A stretch of DNA of 9,456 nucleotides from Alphaproteobacteria bacterium (GCA_017513365.1 JAFXFY010000172.1:1-9456); one strand, 5' to 3'; shown: positions 1 to 6,844, numbered from the stretch's first letter. Notes: generated by a model not told the origin, from the letters alone. Made by a program: numbers and translations.

Positions 1-1
1 A

Positions 2-244
2 AAACGACGTTTTTTATCCAGACCCAATATGACAGAGGAAAAATTAAAATTTATCTTGCAAAAACAAATGTCTTTAAAAGAAAAAAAGAAACGAGCCGAT
101 TTTCAAATTCTATCAGATACCTTACCATCTTTACACAAGCAAATTAATGCCATTATACACACCTTATCAACCAGCCCCAAACGATTGTGTTCGTTTACCT
201 GTCAGAATTTAACGATATCACAAGACAGACACCGAGTCCAATAA
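2..244 (+). CDS. C-terminal fragment of an unidentified gene, cut by the left edge
   Basis: The frame ending at the TAA at 242-244 is open back to base 2, and the first ATG (29) has no Shine-Dalgarno-like sequence before it, so this is probably the tail of a longer gene and not a 71-residue protein. The visible part is rich in Lys and Gln, mostly helical in character, with no signal peptide or membrane segment; two Cys lie near the end. The pattern Arg-Pro, then a Lys-rich helix, then ILSDTLPSLHKQI weakly recalls the helical region of the exonuclease VII large subunit (XseA). However, the protein stops well before the Gly-rich end that family normally has, so if it is XseA it is truncated. 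It converges with the Nudix gene with 5 bases between the two stops, and I see no terminator hairpin between them. The family is a weak guess; the reading frame is moderately supported. Confidence 0.4.
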   Translation, partial: KRRFLSRPNMTEEKLKFILQKQMSLKEKKKRADFQILSDTLPSLHKQINAIIHTLSTSPKRLCSFTCQNLTISQDRHRVQ

Positions 245-249
245 GCATA

Positions 250-651
250 TCATTTTTCTAAATAATACTGACCTGACATAATTGTTGTTAATTCCGTTAT
301 AACATCGGGATAAATTTTTGAATGTGCCAAATCCAACCAAGCCATATCAGCATGTTTTTCGGGTTCCATATTTTTAGGAGTACCTTGCCACTTTAACACC
401 CGAAAGAAAAAGTTAATATATTTTTCATCCGGTTTTACCATGACAAATTGTAAATCATTGGCTTGAACAACAATCCCTAATTCTTCATTAAGTTCTCGTA
501 TGGCCGCCTCTATAACGCGTTCCCCCTCATCCACATGACCACCGGGGAGTAAGTACCATCCTTTAAAACCATCAGTTCTTTTTAAAAATAAAAACTTGTT
601 ATCTTGTTCTAAAACAAATACAGCCGAAACTTTTTTTGTACAGTACATCAT
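250..651 (-). CDS. Nudix (MutT-like) hydrolase
   Basis: A 133-residue cytosolic Nudix pyrophosphohydrolase, the usual single-domain size. The Nudix box is complete at residues 38-60 (G38, E44, R52-E53-L54, E56-E57, G59-I60), so the Mg2+-binding glutamates of the REUxEExGU motif are present. The N-terminal strand VSAVFVLEQ and the LKR that follows are typical of the fold. The later stretch GTPKNMEPEK resembles a segment of NUDT15/MutT-like nucleotide-cleaning enzymes, but the substrate cannot be told from sequence; a nucleoside diphosphate linked to another group is all the family implies. Two ATGs lie in tandem (651 and 648) and no other start precedes the fold. There is no Shine-Dalgarno in the 8 bases directly upstream; a GGAGG at 681-685 is separated from the start by a strong hairpin. 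The gene follows the autotransporter on the same strand by 34 bases, with that hairpin between them. Confidence 0.88.
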   Translation of the reverse strand: MMYCTKKVSAVFVLEQDNKFLFLKRTDGFKGWYLLPGGHVDEGERVIEAAIRELNEELGIVVQANDLQFVMVKPDEKYINFFFRVLKWQGTPKNMEPEKHADMAWLDLAHSKIYPDVITELTTIMSGQYYLEK

Positions 652-654
652 ATG

Positions 655-677
655 AAAAAGGGGAACCGAAGTTCCCC
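655..677 (-). terminator. Rho-independent terminator with UUCG tetraloop
   Basis: Read on the minus strand, a perfect 7-bp stem (GGGGAAC at 677-671 with GTTCCCC at 666-660) closes a TTCG loop (670-667) and is followed by five T (659-655). C(UUCG)G is a known ultra-stable tetraloop. It sits 8 bases after the autotransporter stop and should end that transcript. The run of T ends 3 bases before the Nudix ATG, so the hairpin is also part of the Nudix leader. Confidence 0.85.
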
Positions 678-685
678 TACCCTCC

Positions 686-1750
686 TTAATTAAACAACCA
701 ATTTAAACCAAACATAACTTGATAATCCGGTTTAACATCCGCTTGATGTTCGGGATTAAAGCGCACAAGACCTTGCATTTTTGCCCGAATATTTTCAGCT
801 AAATTAAATTGACCATAAACACCCGTATCCCATTCTCTGGCCTCAGGTGCCATTTTCAAACGATGCGTTTCATTATAAACCGTATCGGAATAATAATCAC
901 GTCCTGTCGGTAATGTTAAATCAGTATATCCAGAACGAACTCTCAGCGGTGAAGACAATACCATTCCAACATATTGAGTATCATCAAAATGATAACGAGC
1001 ATCAAATGAGAAGGCATCACTATGTAATTTACCGGTTTGCATAAAATCATTCAAACGAGTAGAAGGCGTCATCCCATAGTAATAGGCCCCTGTTAATGTC
1101 AAATTTTGAATCGGTTTTAACTGTGCCGTTACTCCGGCATAGTATGTTCTGGTATTTTCCATATCAAAACCACCATTACCATGTAAGCCCATAAAGGCAT
1201 TTTCTTCAGCCATCATACCACTGACAAGACCAAAACTGACTTTATCATTGGGCGTATAGGTTGCTCCGCCTTGGAATACGGATAATCTGTCAGCATCCTC
1301 CATATCATCTTCATTTGTTTTAAATAAAGCATTATCACCAGAAGCTAACCCAAAGGAAAAAGCATACTTATCATTTAAACGATAGGCATTTTCAAACCCA
1401 TAGGCATTATCCATTGCCATAAACGGATTTACAGCAGTTCTATCCACATAATCTCCCATACCATAGGCACCGTCTTCCATATAATAAAAACGAACGCTGG
1501 TATTATTTAAGTGCCACGAAACATCCATACTGCCAACCCCTAATTCAGAATCGGTATTCGTTGCCGTTGAAAATGAAAACTGCATAGGCGTATCTTCATT
1601 ACCAATTGTCTTAACGCTATCAAATTTCATAAAACGATGTAAGGCATTTTGGAAATTTTTACCATCGGATTCATTCACAGATACAATAGATGAAGTCGGC
1701 ATCATAAATGAACGTTGATACTTATCAAAAGCGGCAAATTTAACCGGCAT
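686..1750 (-). CDS. Autotransporter beta-barrel domain (C-terminal part of the frameshifted S8 autotransporter)
   Basis: This frame encodes the outer-membrane translocator half of the protease gene that begins at 3651. The ATG at 1750 is probably not a real start: the same frame is open upstream to a TGA at 1798-1796, and the extra residues (NAFENASYYEGIVHQ) read as the missing linker. From about residue 95 onward the sequence alternates polar and aromatic/aliphatic residues in strand-sized blocks (for example KYAFSFGLASG, KVSFGLVSGMM, LTLTGAYYYG, YQVMFGLNWLF), as in an outer-membrane barrel. It ends in LNWLFN, close to the aromatic-terminated last strand expected for BAM recognition, though the final residue is Asn. 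There is no signal peptide in this frame, so the barrel cannot be exported unless it is joined to the upstream frame. The TAA stop at 686-688 is followed by the UUCG terminator. The role is confident; whether it is expressed as drawn is doubtful. Confidence 0.75.
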   Translation of the reverse strand: MPVKFAAFDKYQRSFMMPTSSIVSVNESDGKNFQNALHRFMKFDSVKTIGNEDTPMQFSFSTATNTDSELGVGSMDVSWHLNNTSVRFYYMEDGAYGMGDYVDRTAVNPFMAMDNAYGFENAYRLNDKYAFSFGLASGDNALFKTNEDDMEDADRLSVFQGGATYTPNDKVSFGLVSGMMAEENAFMGLHGNGGFDMENTRTYYAGVTAQLKPIQNLTLTGAYYYGMTPSTRLNDFMQTGKLHSDAFSFDARYHFDDTQYVGMVLSSPLRVRSGYTDLTLPTGRDYYSDTVYNETHRLKMAPEAREWDTGVYGQFNLAENIRAKMQGLVRFNPEHQADVKPDYQVMFGLNWLFN

Positions 1751-1796
1751 TTGATGAACAATCCCTTCATAATACGAGGCATTTTCAAATGCGTTT
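1702..1796 (-). other. Frameshift zone joining protease and barrel frames
   Basis: The protease frame runs to a TGA near 1702 and the barrel frame is open after a TGA at 1798-1796, so the switch must lie between. The natural join is at GGT GAA ACG (1800-1792): adding one A to the AAA run at 1796-1794 gives GENAFENASYYEG and continues straight into the barrel frame. One missing base in a short A-run therefore explains the break. No classical X-XXY-YYZ slippery heptamer is present in the overlap. Confidence 0.8.
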
Positions 1797-3651
1797 CACC
1801 CAAATTAACAGACTTGCCGTTAACCGAATTGGCTGTGGCAACAGTCATTGTCCCCTGAGGAGCTGTCGCAGCATCTAAGTTCAACAAACCATGTCCATAG
1901 ACAGTATCCACCCCTTTATCGCCTAAATCTGTTGCCGTTTCAAAAATTAAATCAATCGCTTGAGCAGCCGTCAAATTTGGATAGGCCCCCATTAAAAAAG
2001 CTAAGGCGCCAGAGACAACCGGTGCCGAAAAAGAAGTTCCGTCTCCTTTATAAGCTGTTGTAGAAGCATCCGTGTACCCAACAACATCAACACCAGGAGC
2101 TGCAATACAGTAATCCTTTGCGACACCACATCTGTTGGAAAAATCGGCAATTTGATTATTTTGATCAACTGCCACGGATACAACCGTTAAATCTTTTAAA
2201 TTACCAAAGGCTTCTTTAAATGTTTTAACGGAACCATCTTGTAATTCTAAAGACGCATCCAAATCCCCCAGCAACCCAATACCGGATTGAATATTGGGTT
2301 GTTTTTGTCCTTCATTACCAGCAGCGATAACCCATGCTGTCGTCCCTTCCTGAGCCAAATGCATAGCCCCATTTACAGAATCCCTCAGATACTCCAATCC
2401 CATCGTCAAATTAACCATATCATAATTTCCATCAGCATTTGGAGCAAAAACAGATGCATTTATTTCATCTGCCGGTGTTCCCAAAGACATATTAATCACT
2501 TTTGCACCAGCCTTTTGAGCAGAAATTAATGGGTCATCTAAATCACTCATTAAATCATATTTAACAGGGATAATTTTTGCATTTTGAGCAATACCATGCA
2601 TGGCAATACCTTGACGATCAGCTGCAATAATAGAAGTAACAAAGGTGCCATGCCAATCATCTTCCCCCCGATTAGGCGTCGTTTGTGCCATATCCCACGT
2701 ATAATCATCCGCATACCCTTGTTTCCATTTATCATATTCAGATTGCGTCATAGCAATATACTTAATAACCTGACCATTGCCATCCAATAATGCCGCAACA
2801 GGCGTACTACCATCCCCCGGATAAATTGTATGTTTCCAACAATTTGTTGTACGTTTTGTACCACAAGGACCGTAATCATAATTAAAACCGGAGACTAATT
2901 TATCCTTTAAGACCGGATTTTCAGCAACACCCGAATCAATAACCGCTACCTTAACCTCTTTTAGATTCGTATATACAGTTTGAATATGTCCAGCAGAATC
3001 TTTAGAATTCTTATCCCCTGTATAGAAACGGGCATAAGCTTCAGCTGCACCAACATTACCTAAAAAGCCACTATTTTTATATGCCTGTGTTTTAAAATCA
3101 TCAGCCGTAAGTTTTTCTCCTTTATTCGGCAATCCAACCCCATTACTTGTACCACTACCGGCATCGTTTGAATCTCCGGTATCGTTTGAATCTCCAGCAT
3201 CGTCCGCTCCCCCCAAGTCATTACCACTACCATTACTACCAGAAGCCGCAACTCCAATCAAAGCCGCCCCCCCGATTAAGGCACCGGCTTCCCATAATAA
3301 CGTAGAAGCCGACACACCGCCTTTATCTTCAAAATAGTCACGTAAGTTTTCATTAAATTCCGCCCGTTGTTCTTGAGACAGTCTTTGCACGCACGGATGA
3401 GAACGATTGGCTCCATATTTCAATAATAAAACATAGCTTTCATAATCTTCTTCATCAATGGCATGACACAAAGGTGTTTGCCCTCGTCTGTTTTCCACAT
3501 CAACCGTTCCATACGTTTTAGAAATAGTACCAAGCGTTACCTCATCTTTTTGTTCAACGGCACGCCATACCATACCAAAATGCAATGTTTGAGCCATTGC
3601 CATCGTTCCATAAGATAAAATCGTTGCACCGATTAAAAGCTTTTTCAACAT
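1702..3651 (-). CDS. Subtilisin-family (S8) autotransporter serine protease, passenger part; frameshifted before the barrel
   Basis: The start is taken at 3651, where AGAGG lies 5 bases upstream; an in-frame ATG at 3666 has no such site. A signal peptide (residues 1-20, ending AMA) is followed by an ankyrin-like stretch (about 30-85, with GQTPLCHAI and LLKYGAN), a hydrophobic Gly/Ala-rich segment (118-137), an Asp/Gly/Ser linker (138-175) and the S8 domain (about 230-595). The catalytic triad is complete: Asp239 in VAVIDSG, His334 in DDWHGTF, Ser540 in GTSFSAP, with the oxyanion Asn446 in AAGNEG. About 95 residues separate Asp and His, a long insertion holding two Cys (263, 271); a second Cys pair (508, 515) lies before APG, so periplasmic disulfides are likely. 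The product should be a secreted or surface-held endopeptidase. After about residue 619 the frame leaves the barrel coding sequence and ends in 30 unrelated residues, so this ORF alone makes a protease without a translocator. Confidence 0.9.
   Translation of the reverse strand: MLKKLLIGATILSYGTMAMAQTLHFGMVWRAVEQKDEVTLGTISKTYGTVDVENRRGQTPLCHAIDEEDYESYVLLLKYGANRSHPCVQRLSQEQRAEFNENLRDYFEDKGGVSASTLLWEAGALIGGAALIGVAASGSNGSGNDLGGADDAGDSNDTGDSNDAGSGTSNGVGLPNKGEKLTADDFKTQAYKNSGFLGNVGAAEAYARFYTGDKNSKDSAGHIQTVYTNLKEVKVAVIDSGVAENPVLKDKLVSGFNYDYGPCGTKRTTNCWKHTIYPGDGSTPVAALLDGNGQVIKYIAMTQSEYDKWKQGYADDYTWDMAQTTPNRGEDDWHGTFVTSIIAADRQGIAMHGIAQNAKIIPVKYDLMSDLDDPLISAQKAGAKVINMSLGTPADEINASVFAPNADGNYDMVNLTMGLEYLRDSVNGAMHLAQEGTTAWVIAAGNEGQKQPNIQSGIGLLGDLDASLELQDGSVKTFKEAFGNLKDLTVVSVAVDQNNQIADFSNRCGVAKDYCIAAPGVDVVGYTDASTTAYKGDGTSFSAPVVSGALAFLMGAYPNLTAAQAIDLIFETATDLGDKGVDTVYGHGLLNLDAATAPQGTMTVATANSVNGKSVNLGETHLKMPRIMKGLFIKCRLNLPLLISINVHL
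3163..3210 (-). repeat. 18-bp tandem repeat in the autotransporter linker
   Basis: Two near-identical 18-bp units (3163-3180 and 3181-3198) and the start of a third (3199-3204, then diverging) encode repeated GDSND(T/A) hexapeptides in the Asp/Gly-rich linker between the hydrophobic segment and the protease domain. The unit length is a multiple of three, so gain or loss of copies keeps the frame and would change only linker length. Confidence 0.8.
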
Positions 3652-3666
3652 ACTCGCCTCTTTCAT

Positions 3667-3695
3667 TTTATAGTACTATAATTGTATGCTAACAA
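3667..3695 (-). promoter_or_regulatory. Putative sigma70-like promoter of the autotransporter
   Basis: On the minus strand TTGTTA (3695-3690) is separated by 17 bases from TATAAA (3672-3667). Transcription would begin near 3660, giving a very short leader that barely contains the AGAGG ribosome binding site, so a start further upstream is also possible (a TACAAT at 3686-3681 lacks a good -35 partner). A 14-bp perfect palindrome (3668-3681, TTATAGTACTATAA) overlaps the -10 element and could be an operator. Confidence 0.4.
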
Positions 3696-3789
3696 ACTTT
3701 CGTTAATATTTTACTAACAAAACATAATATTATATAAAAAAAACACATCTATATATTTTTAATTTTATTCTATTACTTCAAAATTTTAC

Positions 3790-3818
3790 TTGACTTTTCG
3801 GATAATTTTCTATAAAAT
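3790..3818 (+). promoter_or_regulatory. Sigma70-like promoter of the small secreted protein
   Basis: TTGACT (3790-3795) and TAAAAT (3813-3818) are spaced by exactly 17 bases; each matches the consensus at five of six positions. The expected transcript start near 3825 leaves a leader of about 28 bases with a clear Shine-Dalgarno sequence. Confidence 0.65.
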
Positions 3819-3853
3819 AGGCGAACTTTAACAAAAAAAAGAAGGGGATAAAA

Positions 3854-4120
3854 ATGAAAAATTTAATCAAATCTATTGCCTTGGCCGGTGTTTTTGCCAT
3901 GGCAACACAGGCAGAAGAAAATACTCAACCAGCCGAAAAAAGCGCTGCCGAACAACACAAGGAAGCCATTGCCGCCCAAACACAGCGGTGGATTGAAGAA
4001 ACCAGAAATGGCGTTCCATCCAAAGAACGTATGGAAGAAATTATTGCGTCAAACCGTCGCATTATCCAAGAAATTTGGAAAAAAGAAGCCGAACGTCAAA
4101 GCAATTCTCGCACACAATAA
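3854..4120 (+). CDS. Small secreted (periplasmic) helical protein of unknown function
   Basis: I do not recognise this 88-residue protein. It starts with a clear Sec signal peptide: Lys at 2 and 6, a hydrophobic core (residues 7-18), and a TQA cleavage site at 20. The mature part of about 68 residues is hydrophilic, charged, without Cys, and strongly helical, with a Gln/Ala-rich stretch (28-45) and a basic/acidic amphipathic helix (57-80). A good ribosome binding site (AAGGGG, 3842-3847) lies 6 bases before the ATG. It has its own promoter upstream and a strong terminator downstream, so it is a single-gene unit, although it lies next to the lipid-transport operon. A small periplasmic chaperone-like or envelope-associated factor is possible, but nothing in the sequence shows this. 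Two longer overlapping frames in the same stretch are shadows. Confidence 0.8.
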   Translation: MKNLIKSIALAGVFAMATQAEENTQPAEKSAAEQHKEAIAAQTQRWIEETRNGVPSKERMEEIIASNRRIIQEIWKKEAERQSNSRTQ

Positions 4121-4140
4121 GGTACACAAAAAAACAAATA

Positions 4141-4164
4141 GCCTCGCTTTTGCGGGGCTTTTTT
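4141..4164 (+). terminator. Rho-independent terminator after the small secreted protein
   Basis: GCCTCGC (4141-4147) pairs with GCGGGGC (4152-4158) across a TTTT loop, with one U-G wobble, followed by six T (4159-4164). It separates the small gene from the lipid-transport operon, whose promoter begins 2 bases later. Confidence 0.88.
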
Positions 4165-4165
4165 A

Positions 4166-4194
4166 TTGACAAATACATTTTTATTTTATACATT
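4166..4194 (+). promoter_or_regulatory. Sigma70-like promoter of the lipid-transport operon
   Basis: A perfect -35 TTGACA (4166-4171) lies directly after the terminator T-run. At 17-base spacing the -10 is TACATT (4189-4194); an overlapping TATACA (4187-4192) would give 15 bases. The first ATG of the operon follows about 20 bases later with AAGGAA before it. Confidence 0.6.
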
Positions 4195-4214
4195 AAAACA
4201 AAAAAGGAAAGAGC

Positions 4215-5324
4215 ATGTCATTATCATATCATATCACGGATAAAACATTATCGCTGACAGTGTCGGGCGACTATATAGATTATGATAATGAAGTGGAAAA
4301 ATCGGCATTAAATGAGGCTTTATCTCATAAATTATCACATATTACCATTGACGCTCAAGACCTCAAAAAGTGGGATTCCACGTTGGTTGTCATTTTATTT
4401 AACATTATGCAGGTGGCAAATGGCAAAAAAATCAAAGTATCCTTATCCCATTTTCCAAAGGGCCTAGAACGCTTATTAAATTTAGCGATGACCGTTGACA
4501 GAAAGCCGGATAAATCAGCCTTTATTCAACAACCTATGTTAGAACGTTTAGGTCAATGGGGCATCGGGGTTTATACCGCCACCGGCAAAGGACTATCCTT
4601 TATCGGACAAACATTCCGCTCAATTGGCCGTCTGATTATGGGTAAAGCCATTATGCGCAAAGTGGATTTTTTATTTGCTCTGCAAGATTGCAGTTGGAAA
4701 GCCATTCCCATTGTTTCACTTATCAGTTTTATGGTGGGATTGATTTTGGCTTTTGTTGGGGCCGTTCAATTAAAACTGTTCGGAGCTCAAATTTATGTCG
4801 CCAGTCTGGTTACCATTGCCATGACACGCATTATGGGAGCCATTATGATTGGCATTATTATGGCGGGTCGCACAGGGGCTTCCTATGCTGCCACGATTGG
4901 CACGATGCAGGTCAACGAGGAAGTTGATGCCCTTAAAACCATGGGTATTCCGACGACGGACTTTTTGGTATTACCCAGATTTTTGGCGTTAGTTCTGACA
5001 ATGCCGTTTTTGACAATGTGGGCCGATTTTATGGGCATGATTGGTGGTGGAACTGTCAGCATTTTAATGTTGGATATCGTTCCGCAAGAATATATCCGAT
5101 ATTCGGTTAATGCATTTGGGTTAGACAATTTCTTGGTCGGTATTTTCCATGGTCTTGTTTTCGGGTGTGTGATTGCGCTATGCGGATGCTACTATGGTGT
5201 GAATTGCGGGCGGAATGCGGACAGCGTTGGTGTCGCCACCACAAAGGCCGTTGTCAGTGCCATTGTGTGGATGATTGTGATGACCGGCCTTATTACATTA
5301 GCATGTGAGGTAATCGGCGTATGA
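4215..5324 (+). CDS. mlaE: MlaE-type ABC permease with an N-terminal STAS domain
   Basis: Inner-membrane permease of an MCE-type lipid ABC transporter. At 369 residues it is about 100 longer than E. coli MlaE because residues 1-100 form a STAS domain (strand LSLTVSGDY, then ITIDAQDLKKWDSTLVVIL), the part supplied in E. coli by separate MlaB. The permease proper (about 110-369) has four to five hydrophobic segments (near 163-185, 195-216, 252-280, 305-327, 343-366) and the family signature around 217-245, including AGRTGAS, a Glu pair at 235-236 and VDALKTMGI; GRNADSVG (332-339) is also typical. It should form a dimer bound to two MlaF subunits and pass phospholipid or a related lipid to the MCE ring. 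The start has AAGGAA about 8 bases upstream. Its TGA overlaps the next ATG (ATGA), implying coupled translation. Confidence 0.92.
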   Translation: MSLSYHITDKTLSLTVSGDYIDYDNEVEKSALNEALSHKLSHITIDAQDLKKWDSTLVVILFNIMQVANGKKIKVSLSHFPKGLERLLNLAMTVDRKPDKSAFIQQPMLERLGQWGIGVYTATGKGLSFIGQTFRSIGRLIMGKAIMRKVDFLFALQDCSWKAIPIVSLISFMVGLILAFVGAVQLKLFGAQIYVASLVTIAMTRIMGAIMIGIIMAGRTGASYAATIGTMQVNEEVDALKTMGIPTTDFLVLPRFLALVLTMPFLTMWADFMGMIGGGTVSILMLDIVPQEYIRYSVNAFGLDNFLVGIFHGLVFGCVIALCGCYYGVNCGRNADSVGVATTKAVVSAIVWMIVMTGLITLACEVIGV

Positions 5325-6076
5325 CAAAAATACCTATCATCACGGCAAAAAATTTATCAGTCGGGTATGACGATTTCCTACTCATGAAAAATATCTCGTT
5401 TGAGATTAATAAAGGCGATATCTTTATTATTATGGGTGGCAGCGGTTGCGGAAAATCTTCCCTATTAAAGGTCATGACCGGATTGGTTCCAGCAAAAGGC
5501 GGACATGTTTATATTGAGGGCAAAAACTTTACAAATGCCACCATTTCCGAGCAAAACGAAATCATGAAAAAATGCGGCATTTTATACCAAAGCGGGGCAT
5601 TATTCAGCTCTATGACGTTGGCTGAAAATATTGCCCTGCCCTTACAACAGTACACGGATTATTCCGCCCAAACAATCAAAGAATTGGTTTCGTTAAAATT
5701 GGCTTTGGTCGGTTTAAAAGGCTTTGAAGATTTTTATCCGTCTGAAATCAGCGGAGGCATGAAAAAACGAGCAGGTCTTGCCAGAGCTTTGGCATTGGAC
5801 CCCGAAATCGTTTATTTTGATGAACCATCGGCTGGCTTGGATCCTGTTAGCTCTAAATTATTAGACGATTTAATTTTGGATATCAACCAAAGTTTAGGAA
5901 CAACAATTGTCATCGTAACCCATGAACTCAGTTCTATTTTTGCTATCGGGAATAACTCTATTTTCTTAGATGGCGCCACTAAAAGCATTGGTGCAAGAGG
6001 TAATCCAAAGGATTTACTCAAAAACCCGCCTTCAGAGGCCGTCAAACAATTTTTAACACGAGGAGAAAGCAAATGA
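5321..6076 (+). CDS. mlaF: MlaF-type ABC transporter ATPase
   Basis: Cytosolic ATPase of the lipid transporter, 251 residues, a normal length for the family. All ABC motifs are present: Walker A GGSGCGKSS (39-47), Q-loop Gln90 in YQSGALF, the signature SGGMKKR (144-150), in which SGGM in place of SGGQ is characteristic of MlaF/Mkl proteins, Walker B IVYFDEP (163-169, catalytic Glu168), D-loop AGLDP (171-175) and H-loop His201. It should work as a dimer under the STAS-MlaE permease and power lipid movement through the MCE protein encoded next. The start overlaps the permease stop by four bases and has GAGGTAA upstream inside the permease gene; its own TGA overlaps the next ATG in the same way. 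Nothing is missing. Confidence 0.95.
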   Translation: MTKIPIITAKNLSVGYDDFLLMKNISFEINKGDIFIIMGGSGCGKSSLLKVMTGLVPAKGGHVYIEGKNFTNATISEQNEIMKKCGILYQSGALFSSMTLAENIALPLQQYTDYSAQTIKELVSLKLALVGLKGFEDFYPSEISGGMKKRAGLARALALDPEIVYFDEPSAGLDPVSSKLLDDLILDINQSLGTTIVIVTHELSSIFAIGNNSIFLDGATKSIGARGNPKDLLKNPPSEAVKQFLTRGESK

Positions 6077-6843
6077 GTAAGCAACCGAATACACAACTTA
6101 TCGGATTGTTTTTAATGACCAGTATATTGGTTTTTGTTGGTATTTTAGGACATTTTATTGCTTCAAAATTCACAACGAATGACGACAACTTAGTGGTCAT
6201 GTATTTTGATGAATCCGTTTCAGGATTAAATATCGGGTCTCCAGTCGTCTTTATGGGGGTTGAAATTGGCAAAGTGGCACGTATTGATTTGATTACCAAT
6301 CCGGACAATATGGATTTTCGCATTCCTGTTTATGCTAAATTTTCTCCCAGAAAAAATGTGCAAATGAATGGTTTTCGAGGGCGTCATGCCATTTTAAACG
6401 CACTGATAGAAAAAGGATTGCGTGCCAGATTGACGACACAAAGTTATTTAACCGGCCAATTAATGATTGAACTTGAAATGTTGCCGGATACAAAGATTGT
6501 TTTAAAACAAGGCGAAGAAGATGATTTATTTGAAATTCCGACCGTCATATCCCAAATGGGTAAATTATCGCAAGGTATTCAAGACTTACCCGTTCGTGAC
6601 AGCGTATTGAAATTCAACATTGTTATGGACAGATTGGATAAAGAAATTATTCCGAATTTAAATACATTGTTGGGGAATATAAATACCGTTATTACCAGTA
6701 ATAAAAAGGATTTAACAAAAACACTGTATAATGCCAATCAAACATTGACAGATATTTCTATGGCGGCGAAATCTTTACGTAATTTTGCCGATTATGTTGA
6801 ACGCCATCCGGAATCATTATTAAAAGGGAAAAAGGGAAACTAA
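6073..6843 (+). CDS. mlaD: MlaD/PqiB-like MCE-domain protein (single MCE domain)
   Basis: Periplasmic substrate-carrying subunit anchored in the inner membrane. Residues 10-31 form the single N-terminal membrane helix; the MCE domain covers about 38-138, with YFDESVSGLNIGSPV and GVEIGKV at its start and the conserved KGLRARLTTQSYLTGQ (114-129) in its second half. The C-terminal third (160-256) is helical and probably continues the ring into a short barrel or needle; the RNFADYVERHPESLL near the end resembles the tails of alphaproteobacterial MCE proteins. MCE proteins assemble as hexamers and give lipids a hydrophobic path. The start overlaps the MlaF stop (ATGA) and has AGGAG about 8 bases upstream. 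At 256 residues it is longer than E. coli MlaD (about 180) and closer to MCE proteins that pair with an auxiliary lipoprotein. Confidence 0.92.
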   Translation: MSKQPNTQLIGLFLMTSILVFVGILGHFIASKFTTNDDNLVVMYFDESVSGLNIGSPVVFMGVEIGKVARIDLITNPDNMDFRIPVYAKFSPRKNVQMNGFRGRHAILNALIEKGLRARLTTQSYLTGQLMIELEMLPDTKIVLKQGEEDDLFEIPTVISQMGKLSQGIQDLPVRDSVLKFNIVMDRLDKEIIPNLNTLLGNINTVITSNKKDLTKTLYNANQTLTDISMAAKSLRNFADYVERHPESLLKGKKGN

Positions 6844-6844
6844 T

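Noticed and set aside
847..1044. Short plus-strand frames inside the autotransporter (also 1848-2063, 2287-2529, 2584-2790)
   Set aside because: They are antisense shadows of a strongly supported coding frame, without ribosome binding sites or recognisable domains.
1702..1796. Programmed -1 frameshift in the autotransporter
   Set aside because: The overlap has no X-XXY-YYZ heptamer and I see no strong downstream stem; a one-base loss in an A-run is simpler.
3163..3210. CRISPR-like or phase-variable repeat
   Set aside because: Only just over two 18-bp units, tandem without spacers, and in frame; a simple linker repeat.
3876..4257. Two further plus-strand frames overlapping the small secreted gene and the operon promoter
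   Set aside because: They are out of frame with the well-supported genes, run through the terminator hairpin and promoter, and have Lys-rich shadow-like composition.
4883..5128. Minus-strand frames within the mla and uup genes
   Set aside because: All lie antisense to genes with complete family motifs and show no start signals.
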